Shown: positions 14,401 to 24,304 of the stretch, one piece after another
Position numbering within the stretch: position 1 is the stretch's first letter
How the letters are laid out: the number at the start of each line of letters is the position of its first letter
Assembly: GCF_963169125.1 (NCBI RefSeq)
Contig: NC_084802.1
Coordinates: forward strand, 40,384,607 to 40,448,606
Length of the DNA: 64,000 bases
Direction: 5' to 3'
DNA from: Humulus lupulus
Lineage: Eukaryota > Streptophyta > Magnoliopsida > Rosales > Cannabaceae
The notes under the pieces: model-generated
What the model was told of the DNA's origin: nothing
What the model saw: only the letters and a program-made list of their open reading frames with translations
Databases searched by the model: none
Made by a program: the position numbers and the translations under genes

Positions 14401-14679
14401 TGGAGGAATAGGAATAGATGCATTTATGATGGTTACTCTTTAACAGCCAACTGTATAGCTAAAGATGTAATTACCTTAGTCCAATACAGATTATACAGTG
14501 TTCATAGTAGGAAAGCTCTTCCTCATCTTAAGCTTTTCTTAAGGAAACTTTCTTGTATGTAATGTGAGGTTGTAGCTTGTTTGGTTGTATTCGGGTTCTT
14601 TCTGGGCTAATTGCCCTTGGTTGTACTTGCTTGTTTGTTCAATGAAGGTATTCTTCGTGACCAAAAAAAAAAAAAAAAT
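11481..14679 (+). mobile_element. 5'-truncated L1-type LINE
   Basis: This non-LTR retrotransposon copy starts inside the endonuclease region and ends in an A tract (14663-14678). The octamer ATTAAGAT occurs at 11473-11480 and 14680-14687, a target duplication bracketing the insert. Coding content in order: C-terminal part of an APE-type endonuclease, reverse transcriptase, zf-RVT domain. ORF1 and the start of ORF2 are missing, as in most L1 copies truncated during reverse transcription. It sits in the left arm of the palindromic element and therefore inserted later than that element. Confidence 0.9.
11534..14562 (+). pseudogene. LINE ORF2 remnant: endonuclease, reverse transcriptase, zf-RVT
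   Basis: The frame opens with the C-terminal endonuclease half, with GDFN near 11597 and SDHC near 11858. The RT follows: KLPGPDGYGSGFF near 12555, SNQGAFVRGRSI near 12830, KIDLSKAYD near 12940, GLRQGDPMSPLLF near 13110, and the catalytic FADD at about 13258. The C-terminal zf-RVT region (CPVCEDQWESHHHLFFDC, near 14190) closes it at 14562. Reading moves between frames twice, about 12606 (before GQDICSAI) and about 13256 (directly before FADD), so the copy cannot give one intact protein. Otherwise it is well kept, with few stops, which suggests a fairly young insertion. In a living element the product nicks DNA and primes cDNA synthesis at the target. Confidence 0.92.
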
Positions 14680-15143
14680 ATTAAGATTAGTAAAATTAAT
14701 CAAAATAATTCAAACATATATTTTTTCATTACTTTTTTTTTTAAAAAAAACTTATATTTTAAATCGATGAAAATATATAAGTTTTTAATTATTTTGAATA
14801 ATTTTTATTAATTTTAATAAAAAATTTATTAATGTTTAATTTAAAATAGTTATTTTGAGAAAGAATAAGAAAGATAAAATAATTTAAAATTTAAAAAATA
14901 ATTAAAATCTTATATTTTTCATTCGCTTTCTAATTATTTATCAAAATAATAAAAATTAGGTATAAAAGTGTAACATTTTAAAAATATTGAGAATATTTAC
15001 CGCAAAAAAAAAGTTTGGGTATAAAAATGCAATATTTTGATGACAATGAATATATTTATCGCAAAAAAAAAATATTGGGTATAATAAAAGTACAACTTTT
15101 TGAAAATATTAGGTATTTTAGCCTTCATTTACTCATTATTTAA

Positions 15144-15748
15144 TTATTATAAAATATATAATTTTAGTGATTTGATATAAATATCCTCCTTAGATATTAA
15201 AAAATAACAATCAATCATTTAGCAACTAAAAAATATACACTATAGTACTCAAATATATATATATTAATTTATCTTTTTAATTAAGAAATAATTTTTTTAT
15301 ATTATAATTTTTACAAATATAAAAAAAAAAATATTCTAATTTTATAAATCATTTTGATTTTAAAATAATTTTTTCAATTTTAAATTATTTATGTTTGTAT
15401 TTTTTTGGTTAAAAAAATAAAATTAAAACATTGTGATTTGCTTCTTTTTTTATTCTTAATTTTTTTCCTTGAGAGTAGTGTCAATTTTGTTTTTTCATTT
15501 TTTGTAAGCAATAAATATTTATAGAGGTGAAATGTATTTTTAATTTACTTATAAAGATAATTTATACTAAAAAAAATTTAGAAGTTGTGATGAAAAGAAA
15601 TTTTCAAAATTTATGAGGGGTTTATTAGAAATAGGTGGGAAAAGAACAAATAGAGGTATATATATAAACACCCTTTAAATAAAGATAATTAATTAAAAAA
15701 ATATATCACTAAAAATTGGTATAAAGCTTTAGAATATATATATATATA
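15144..15748. other. AT-rich intergenic DNA
   Basis: No coding or repeat structure beyond A/T runs and TA microsatellites (about 15255-15264 and 15734-15750). Confidence 0.65.
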
Positions 15749-15749
15749 T

Positions 15750-16269
15750 AGTGGTGAACCCAGGAATTGGTTATAGGGCGTAAATTTTTTTCGAAAAAAA
15801 TAATATAATATGCTAAAAAATTACTTACAATTATGGAGACTACTTTTTGTGAATATCGACTATCAATAATTCTCAATCATTACTTAAAAAAAAAAGAGTA
15901 CACAATGTCAAAAAAACTTAGCATAATAAATCAATTTTTCAGCTTGTACATTTTAAGTTCCTTGACGAGATTTCATGTTTTGAAAACGATGGATGATAGG
16001 CTCATTATCAATAACATTGAATAAATCATTATCAAGATACATAGTCAGGTTATCATTCAACCATTGATATCCCATTTTGTTGCGCATTTGATTCTTCACA
16101 ATGTTCTTTGCAGAGACTGTTATTTCTACAAAAGTTGTTGCAACTAGAAGCGTTAATGTCAATTTAATAAGCAAATAAACCAATGGATATACCTCATCAT
16201 TTCTTGTCTCAACTAGTTTCTTAGAAAGATCAACCATCCATTTCAAATCTGAAAATTTGAGATGAGAGC
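15750..16269 (-). pseudogene. hAT transposase, ZMYM1-like: C-terminal dimerisation part and element end
   Basis: Read on the minus strand, 16246-15953 encodes a typical C-terminal hAT dimerisation region: DLSKKLVETRNDEVYPLVY, then LTLLVATTFVE (family form ATATVERSFSA), IVKNQMRNKMG, QWLNDNL and IIHRFQNMK. This is the signature of plant TTF-type zinc-finger/hAT proteins related to ZMYM1. Several normally conserved residues have changed. The sequence AGTGGTGAACCCAGGAATT at 15750 resembles hAT terminal repeats of the AGTGGCGGAGCCAGG kind and probably marks the 3' end of the element. The rest of the gene lies at 28836-30530, displaced by the Tat element. Confidence 0.8.
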
Positions 16270-17040
16270 TCTACGCCCTGGTTTTCCCACAGGCTGTTAG
16301 CAAGCTGAGATACGGCCTAATCATGAGATACAGCCTAATCATGTCTACCACGTGGACATCCCCAAGACCGGAGCTGCCACTCGAAAGATCCTACCTCCTC
16401 AGCTCGAGGTAGCCTAAGGGTTCGCCAAGATTAGACTGAGTTTGGACTCTGAAGGCCACAGGTCGAGGGAAGCATCCAGCTCGTGGTACGAGCTAGAGTT
16501 GGAGGCTATGACCTTTTAAAAAGTCAACCACGCAAGGTAAACGTGCATATATCAGACATCACGTGTCTGATATATCCCTGACTTCTCGGACAAGCAGCAT
16601 GAACGTGCGCATTCAGACACCCATGACTGGGTTGGGCCGTGCGGCCCATTATCCCCCTTACCTATTGATTAGACCACACTTCATGTGTCAGGTTTTAGGA
16701 ATTAATCATTAATGTCACAGAGTTTACATGATAGGTAAGAAGGTCACGGGATGACCTTCTTACCAACTCATAGGAGCCCTCTCCTATAAATATGGAGACC
16801 CTGGAAGTTGCAAAGGGTTGGATTCTATCGTGTAAGAAATACCCTGTAAAAGAATACCAAGCATATAGCAATAATATTGACTGGTGAAGTAGAAGGATTT
16901 TAACCTTTGAACCACCTAAAAACGTAATTGTGTCACCAGCCCATTTCTAAATAGATCATTCATCTATTTCGGTTCAACAAAAGCACTAATCCCTTCCTCT
17001 TATTTTCTTAATTATCTGTTGGCAAAGAACCGCGTCAACA
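16270..17040 (+). repeat. 5' LTR of the Tat element
   Basis: 771 bp, starting TCTACGCC (the 3' LTR keeps canonical TGTACGCC) and ending CGCGTCAACA. The loss of the initial TG is a point change in this copy. A TATA-like box CTATAAATATGG lies at 16784-16795, and transcription would start a little downstream of it. An inverted motif around ATATCAGACATCACGTGTCTGATATAT lies at 16547-16575 in the presumed U3 promoter region. Confidence 0.93.
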
Positions 17041-17042
17041 TT

Positions 17043-17062
17043 TTGGTGCTTTCATTGAGAGC
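17043..17062 (+). other. Presumed primer binding site
   Basis: TTGGTGCTTTCATTGAGAGC begins 2 nt after the LTR end. Tat-lineage elements commonly carry a very similar sequence at this place. I cannot assign the primer tRNA from sequence alone. Confidence 0.5.
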
Positions 17063-17094
17063 AAGTTAGATTGGTGCTGTCGCAAGCATCCACT

Positions 17095-19272
17095 ATGGTG
17101 ACCACTCAATCCAGACACGGTAACGAGACGGAACAGCATGATGGGCAGGAGGCTCATCATATCGCCATCCTCGGTGAACAAATTCCTGAGGTCCAACAGC
17201 GGCCGGGCAAGCAGCCGGTGGGCCAAGATGACACTGGAAGTTCGGCGCCCCGGCCACCTAATCCAAACCCAGGTTATTACACTGCGGTGGAGATGGAGAA
17301 TGCTCATCTGAGGAGCCAGCTAGCAACAGCTAATCAGCAGATCAAGGAGGTGTTGGCCCGACTACCCCCTCTTACAACCGACGCTAACGTCGGAAAGAGG
17401 CAAGGCGAGACTCATAAGTCCCGCCGGGGTAATCGGTTCAAGCCTAGCCGCTCGGACAGACCTCCGACAACCAACTCTATTCCCTCATCGCACCGTCGAG
17501 AGGAAAACTTCGAAGACATGCCTAGAGCCGAACAACAACAGTACAACCGTTCGGTACGAACTTCAACTCCCAGCTCCCAACCAGCCTCGAGCGCGCCCAG
17601 GAGAGCTCGAGGAAATTCCAGAAGGAGATCCGAGGAGGGCTCACAACATCAGCCCGTCCCCACCAGCCATCCTACGCCTCGTCCAGATTGCCAGGCGCAG
17701 GACCCGCATGTTGGCAGGGCCGCGAGGCCCCCACCTAACTTGATTCGCCCTGATGGAACCAGGATCGCATCTCCGGTCAGGCATCCTCCCTCACCAATAA
17801 TATGTCCGTCTCCACCTCGGCCCATCCGAGATATCCCACCCTATGGAAGCAGTAGGAGAAACCCGCCGTCCGTGGGACCTTCTCGACGTAGCGGGGCGCC
17901 GAGAGAGAGCCCGGATCCTCACCCCCAAAGGCGGACTCTAAGTTTTTCTAACGGGAGCTACTGGACCGGCAGTCGCCGAAGCGACCTCTCAGGGTGAGAC
18001 CTGCGTCAGCGTTTAAGCCCAGCACAAAGTCCTCAAACCACCCAGGGGGGCGACCTGTGAGATCACCTTAACTCTCATAGAGGAGAGCCAGTAGGAGGCG
18101 GCAGCCATGCTCGCTCAGGGGGAGACCTGTCCGAAGTACGTAACGGCGGGAATGCCCCAAATAACCTATCTCAAGATAGGAGGGGCAATAACCCACCAAA
18201 TATGTGCAATGGATCCGGAGCTGTTGAGCAGCCCCGGAATAACCAAGGAAATCAGGACAAAACCCTTGAGTGCCTGGCTCAGATGGAGGAGATAATGAGG
18301 AAGCTCCTGTCGGAGAAAGAGAAAGATGAATATGATTCGGGGGATGAGATGGAGCTCTTCGCCCCCAGCATAGCAGCAATGGCTTACCCACCCGGTTTCC
18401 GTATGCCGCACCTGTCCAAGTTCAATGGAGACGGAGATCCGTCGGATCATCTGGGGATGTTCAACACCCTGATGATGGCCCACAACATTGGCCCCGAGCT
18501 GAGGTGTCTGATATTTCCCTCCACACTGACTGGACCAGCCAGGCAGTGGTTCAAGCAAAGCAAAAGACAATCAATCAGCTCCTGGAAGATTTTTTCTGCT
18601 GACTTCAAAAGGGCATTCCGAGCCTCCCAGGCTGCCCGCGTCAAGGCCGATTCTCTGGCTAACGTGAGGCAGCAGCCTGACAAACCTCTGAAGGCTTACC
18701 TGGGCAGGTTCGCGAGCGTCGCTGCTCGGGCCAGAGACGCGGATGACTGCTCCAAGCTCATGGCCATGAGGACTGGGATCCTCGTCGAAGGGGGACTCTG
18801 GAAAGATATACAAATGAAGGGAGTTAGCTCGGTGAACGAGTTCCTAAGTAGGGCCCAGGAATGGATCAACTTGGAGGAGGCCGAAGCCTCAGATGTAGGG
18901 ACCATCCAGGTCCCTGAGCAGCCTGCTGGAGTGGGGACGGAGGCCGCGACAGCGACCCAAGACATCACACAGAACAACCAGCTCGGTGGAGGCAAAAGAA
19001 AGGGGAACGACAAGGGCAGCCAGCACGGCCCAAAGAAGATTAAGTCCGTAGACAAGTTTAAGCCCGTCTACGCTACTTATACAGAGCTCACCCACTCTAG
19101 GGAGAACATCTTCCTGGCGAACTCTACTCGCTTCCCCTGGAAGAGGCCGGAGCCATTAAAACACCAAAAGGGGAAGAAAGACACCTCCAAGTTTTGCCGT
19201 TTTCACAACGACGTTGGCCACAATACCAATGATTGTAGGCATTTGAAAGATGAGATCGAGACTCTCATCTGA
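17095..19272 (+). pseudogene. Tat gag (capsid) with in-frame stops
   Basis: All parts lie in one frame. From the ATG at 17095 come an acidic, proline-rich and arginine-rich N-terminal region and a short helical segment (ENAHLRSQLATANQQIKEVL). The retrotransposon gag domain lies at about 18380-18720 (FNGDGDPSDHLGMFN, GPARQWF, SLANVRQQPDKPLKAYL). A zinc-knuckle-like C-x2-H-x4-H-x4-C follows at about 19192-19232 (CRFHNDVGHNTNDC). TGA stops at 17995, 18058 and 19270 interrupt the frame; each sits where family logic expects arginine, so CGA-to-TGA change is likely. Gag would form the cytoplasmic particle. The two halves (17095-17997 and 18202-19272) are one gene, not two. Confidence 0.88.
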
Positions 19273-19530
19273 GCTGGCCCTTTGGCCCAGTACGCGCGGA
19301 ACAGGGTTCCAGCAAGTCGACCTGCTTCGGAAGTCCCGGTCAGTCAGCCTGGGTCTCGGGTAGATCAGGACGTCCCTCCTCCCGTGATAGGAGGAGAGAT
19401 ATCCACAATATCTGTAGGTCCACATATGGCTGGCACGAGCAGGGGTGCCCAGAAGAGGTACGTAAATGAACTCAAGGTGCATAATGGAGTAGAGTTCGTC
19501 CCGGAATAGCGTCTGCCAAAGCAGCAGCGA

Positions 19531-19990
19531 TTGGAGAGGCAACCGATCATTTTTACAGAAGAAGATGCGGGCCATGTCCAGTTCCCCCATAACAACCCTC
19601 TGGTCGTAGCAGTTCAGCTCGCTAATCGGAAGGTTAGGATGGTGTTGATCGATAATGGGAGCTCAGTAAACCTTCTATTTTGGTCCACACTGGAGAAGAT
19701 GGGTCTGACTGTCGCCGAGCTGAAGGCGACCTCCATGATGCTGTATGGTTTTTCGGGAGAAGGATCAACGGCCATAGGGACTATCGAGCTGGTGATCACC
19801 CTAGGGAAGGACCTCGGATAGTCTCGAAACTCCTCGAGTTCATGGTCATCGACTGCTCCGCTGCGTACAACACAATTTTGGGACGACTCACTCTCATAGC
19901 TTTTGAGGTCGTCACTTCCGTTCGCCACCTCGCGATGAAATTCCCTACTTCCACGGGAATATGCACTGTCCATGGAAATCAGCTCGCTGC
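19531..19990 (+). pseudogene. Tat aspartic protease region
   Basis: The active-site motif DNGSS is encoded at 19651-19665 within VLIDNGSSVNLLF, and the second conserved block AYNTILGR lies near 19865-19888. The reading frame shifts by one base at about 19815, between LGKDLG and IVSKLLEF, consistent with a single-base deletion. A TAG at 19507 separates it from gag in an otherwise continuous frame. The enzyme would cut the gag-pol polyprotein. Confidence 0.85.
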
Positions 19991-20199
19991 CAGGGAATGC
20001 TACAGCATTTCCATGAAGGGAAAATCGAAACCCGGGCAGCTAGCAATGGCCATCCAAGGTGGTGGAGAGGAATCTCAGGAACCTTTAGCTGGTCCTGAGA
20101 TTGAAAAACCTCAGAGCGCCGAAGGGGAAAATATCGTCTTAAGTGAGGATATTGACCCCCGAATAGGCGAGGACAGGTCCGAGCTCCAGGCTATTGAGG

Positions 20200-21688
20200 A
20201 GCTCGAAGAAGTAAACATCGATCCGCAGAACCCTTCACGGATGGTCAAACTCGGTAACAACCTCTGTAGCAAGAGGAAAGCGGAGCTGACTAAATTTTTG
20301 CAGGAAAACCTGGATGTGTTGGCGTGGTCACACGAGGACATGGTGGGAATCAGCCCGAGTGTCATCATGCACACCCTTCATCTGGATAAAAGCATTCCTG
20401 CGAAGTCCCAGAAGCAGAGGCGCCTCGGAACAACCCGGGCTGAAGCCTTAGAGGAAGAAGTATCCCGGCTCAAGAAATGCGGCTTTATCCGTGAAGCCAA
20501 GTTTCCGATTTGGGTCGCTATCCCCGTGCTGGTCCCGAAGCCCAACGGGAAGTAGCGGACTTGCATCGACTTCTCCGACCTGAATAAAGCCTGCCCCAAG
20601 GATTGTTTTCCATTGCCAAGGATTGACAAACTGGTGGATGCCACGGCGGGGCACGAGCTCATGTCCTTTATGGACGCGTAATCAGGCAACAATCAGATCG
20701 CCATGAATTCGGTGGACCAGGAGCACACCAGCTTCATGACCTCGACTAACGTTTATTGTTACAAGGTCATGCCATTCGGGCTGAAGAACGCCGGTGCTAC
20801 GTACCAAAGGTTAGTAAATAGAATGTTCGCAAACCAGATCAGGAAGAACATGGAAGTGTACGTTGATGACATGCTAGCCAAGTCAAAGACTGCCGATAAC
20901 CATGTTTCCAACCTGGAAGAATGCTTCAAGATACTACGGGAGTATGGCATGAGGCTTAATCCACAGAAGTGCACTTTCGGAGTCGCATCGGGAAATTCCT
21001 GGGTTTCATCGTCAATGCCCGAGGAATCGAGGCAAATCCCCACAAGATCAGATCATTGCTCGAGCTTCCCTCACCCAGGTCGCGCAAAGATGTCCAAGGC
21101 CTGACAGGAAGGGTGGCAGCCCTCAATCGGTTTATTTCAAAATCCACCGATAAGTTCTTGCCATTCTACAACCTGCTCCGAGGAAATAAGAAGTTCGAAT
21201 GGACAGAAGAGTGCGAAAGCACTTTCCTCGACCTGAAGGCACATCTGGCCGAGCCACCCGTATTATCCAAACCAAAAGCAGGAGAGCCTCTTTTTCTCTA
21301 CCTAGCTGTCACAGAGGATGCAACTAGTGTCGTATTAGTCCGAGAAGAAGGCCGGGTTCAGAGACCAGTCTACTACATCAGCAAGAGACTTCTCGGAGCT
21401 GAATCCCGGTACCCGTTGATGGAGAAATTGGTGTTCTGCCTTATCACGGCCTCTCGAAAGCTCAAGCCGTACTTCCAGTCCCACTCAATACACGTCATAA
21501 CCGATCAGCCTTTAAGGCAGGTTTTGCAAAAACCTGAAGCATCGGGACGTCTGTTAAAGTGGGCTATCGAACTCAGTCAATTCGAGATTTTGTACACCCC
21601 ACGAACTGCTATAAAAAGTCAGGCCCTGGCCAATTTTTTTGCAGAGTGCACAGGATTCCGGGAGGATCCTGCAGAAGACTCACCCTAG
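20200..21688 (+). pseudogene. Tat reverse transcriptase and first RNase H
   Basis: RT landmarks are the N-terminal WVAIPVLVPKPNGK (to 20553), RTCIDFSDLNKACP, VMPFGLKNAGATYQR near 20767, and an intact catalytic YVDD at 20859-20870. Stops fall at 20553 (TAG where W is usual) and 20680 (TAA after MDA). A one-base loss near 20990 moves the frame before KFLGFIVNARGIEANP. The connection and RNase H region follows: KFEWTEECESTF, LYLAVTEDATSVVL, PVYYISKRLLGAE and HVITDQPLRQVL, to 21688. The product would copy the RNA into cDNA in the particle. Confidence 0.9.
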
Positions 21689-22255
21689 GTCACCTCAGCC
21701 CAGGCGTCGTGGAGGATCTTCGTGGATGGTTCATCCAATGAGAACGGCTCCAGGGCTGGAATCATTTTAATATCACCTGAGGGACATAGATTCCACTCGA
21801 CGCTGAGATTCAGATTCAAGGCCTCCAACAACGAGGCCGAATACGAAGCTTTGCTGGCCAGGCTAAGAATAGCCCAAGAGCTGAAGGCGAGCTCCGTCCA
21901 GTGCTTCAGTGACTCCCAGCTCGTGGTAAACCAGGTTCTGGGCGAATATCAGGCACGAGGACCCAAGATGGCTGCCTACCTAGGGAAGGTAAAAGTTGAG
22001 CTGTCCGCGTTTGGGCGAGGCTCAATCAAGTAGATACCTCGGGAGCAGAACGCTAACGCAGACACTCTTGCCAAGCTCGCCACCTCCGGGGAGACGGAGG
22101 CTCTGGGGTTAGTTTCGATAGAATTCTTGGAGAAACCAAGTATAGAAGAAGCCCGGGCAGAGGTCGAGATGATCGACGCTAGGGCGACCTGGATGACCCC
22201 CATCCTTGAGTATCTCACCGAGGGGAAGCTACCTGAAGGGCGTAATGATGCGTGG
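21689..22255 (+). pseudogene. Second RNase H (archaeal-type) of the Tat lineage
   Basis: After a TAG at 21686-21688 the same frame carries WRIFVDGSSNENGSRAG, NNEAEYEALLARLRIAQEL, SDSQLVVNQVLGEY and, past a TAG at 22031-22033, IPREQNANADTLAKLA. The D, E, D catalytic residues can be seen in these three blocks. This extra RNase H between the retroviral RNase H and integrase is the hallmark of Tat elements and resembles cellular RNase HI (RVT_3 type). Confidence 0.88.
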
Positions 22256-23424
22256 TGAGTACTGTACCAGGCCCCAAGGTATACGATGGTGGACAGGGTG
22301 CTATATCGATGTGGGCACTCCCTACCTCTCCTACGATGTGTTCCTCCAAGCGAAGCAAAGGCCATCCTACAGGAAGTGCATGAGGGTTTTTGTGGAGATC
22401 ACACTGGGGGGCAAAGCTTGGCCCTAAAGGTCTTGAGGCAAGGATATTACTGGCCCACTCTGTCCAAGGATTCGATCTCGTATGTCAAGAAGTATGATAA
22501 GTGCCAGCGATTCGCCACCGTTTCCTGAGCTCCCTCGGTCGAGCTGAAGATGATCTCTTCCCCATGGACGTTTGCAGTTTGGGGGATCGACTTGGTTGGC
22601 GCCCTCCCTACTGGAAAAGGCGGGGTCTGCTACGCCATGGTGTCCATCGACTACTTTACGGAGTGGGCTGAGGCAGAACCTTTGGCAATGATAACTTCCA
22701 AAAAAGTCCTCGACTTCGTGGTTAAGAGCATTATCTGCTGATTCGGGCTGCCCAAGAAAATTATTTCCAACAATGTGACTGAGTTCGACAGCGACCTCTT
22801 CACCCAATTTTGCGAAAGGTACAGAATTGTGAAAAGTTTCTCCTCCTTGGCCTATCCTCAGACGAATGGCCAGGTCGAGGCCGTAAACAAGACGTTAAAG
22901 GCGAGCCTCAAGAAGAGACTAGACGAAGCGAAGGGGGTCTGGCCAGAATAGCTCCCCCAAGTTCTATTGGCATACCGGACCTCGCATCGAAACTCCTACG
23001 GGTCATACTCCTTTCTCCCTGACCTTTGGGAGTGAGGCAGTCCTCCCTGTGGAGATTAAGGTACTTTCGCATAGAGTCCAGGCATATGACCAGGACCGCA
23101 ACCACGAGCTACTTTGCACTTCCCTCGACTTTGTTGATGAAAGACGAGAAGATTCGCAACTCTAGCTCGCACATTACCAGCAAAAAATCACTCGTTATTT
23201 CAACTCTAAGGTCAAAAAACGCGCCTTTAGCATTGGCGACCTGGTCCTCAGGAGGGTTTTCTTAGCCGGAAAGGATCCCAAAGAGGGAGTATTGGGACCG
23301 AACTGGGAAGGGCCATATCAAATCATCGAGGTCATTAAAGAAGGAACTTACAAATTAGCTCGACTTAATGGAGGGGCAGCCCCACGAACTTGGAACGCCA
23401 TCCATTTAAAGAGATATTATCAAT
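22256..23424 (+). pseudogene. Tat integrase, catalytically broken
   Basis: The zinc-binding region runs HEGFCGDHTGG to YDKCQRF (22378-22512); the first cysteine of the usual CDKC has become tyrosine. The catalytic core has D in GIDLVG near 22584. The second Asp, normally in SDNGT, reads SNNVT near 22770, and E is kept in NGQVEAVNKTL near 22880. The C-terminal GPNWEGPYQI (GPY/F module) and HLKRYYQ precede a natural TGA at 23422-23424. Stops lie at 22253, 22526, 22738 and 22948, with a frameshift near 22990. Loss of the second Asp and the zinc ligand would abolish strand transfer. No chromodomain is seen. Confidence 0.9.
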
Positions 23425-23593
23425 GATTCCCTTGTAAGGCCTAAAAGGCCATTTTTTATGTATTACGCAATAAGAATTAACTTTTCGTTTATGATTGTAA
23501 ATATTTACGAGTGTAATCTAAAGTAACCATGAAAGACCCTTTCTCAGTTACTTGGGGGGCATATGGTACCTAGATATAACCAGGTCGCCTTAA

Positions 23594-24155
23594 AGACTTA
23601 GAAGTTAATTCAAATCGATTGATCGTTGTTTTTCTTAGAAAACGCGAGATATTGATAAAGGATTAATGCGAACTAAGCTCTACCCTGGATGCAAGCAGGT
23701 TCTAAAACTTAGAAGTTAACTTAAATCGATTGATCGTTGTTTTTCTTAAAGAGCACGAGATATTGATAAAAGTTAACACGAACTAAGTTTTCAAATTAAG
23801 TTCCTGGAAATAACCAGGTCATAAAACTTAGAAGTTAACTTAAATCGATTGATCGTTGTTTTTCTTAAAGAGCACGAGATATTGATAAGAGTTAACACGA
23901 ACTAAGTTTTCAAATTAAGTTCCTGGAAATAACCAGGTCATAAAACTTAGAAGTTCATTTAAATCGATTGATCGTTGTTTTTCTTAAAGAGCACGAGATA
24001 TTGATAAAAGTTAACACGAACTAAGTTTTCAAATTAAGTTCCTGGAAATAACCAGGTCATAAAACTTAGAAGTTAATTTAAATCGATTGATCGTTGTTTT
24101 TCTTAAAGAGCACGAGATATTGACAAAAATTAACGCGAACTAAGTTTTTTCAAAA
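23594..24155 (+). repeat. 119-bp tandem repeat array in the Tat element
   Basis: AAAACTTAGAAG-type starts fall at 23704, 23823, 23942 and 24061, an exact 119-bp period. A first, shorter and more diverged unit starts near 23594. Each unit holds AAATCGATTGATCGTTG, GCACGAGATATTGA and TCCTGGAAATAACCAGG. The array lies between integrase and the antisense gene, where Tat/Ogre elements are known to accumulate tandem repeats that can seed satellites. Confidence 0.92.
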
Positions 24156-24304
24156 TAGTAACTAAAGTGCGTAAAGACAAAAGGAAATAAGTCAATTAAA
24201 AATAAAATTGATAGTTAGATTGTCTCGAGGTGGAAACACCTCATGCAAAAGTAACACAAAAAAAATTGAGAATATTAAAGGAAAGGGTGCGAAAGAGGAA
24301 GGCC

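Larger units (their letters stand above)
11195..15134. mobile_element. MULE-like palindromic (foldback) element containing a LINE
   Basis: The left end begins GAGTAAATGGTGATTAAAAT and the right end finishes ATTTTAGCCTTCATTTACTC, an imperfect terminal inverted repeat. Complementarity continues deep into both arms (about 11195-11480 against 14850-15134), including paired segments around TTTTATACTCAA / TTGGGTATAATAAAAG. A perfect 9-bp duplication ATTATTTAA flanks it (11186-11194 and 15135-15143), the length expected of Mutator-like transposition. With the LINE at 11481-14687 removed, the element is about 730 bp, with no transposase, so it is non-autonomous. Confidence 0.75.

Noticed and set aside
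23560..24155. Regular ~119-bp repeats considered as a CRISPR-like array
   Set aside because: Units are contiguous with no unique spacers and lie inside a plant retrotransposon.
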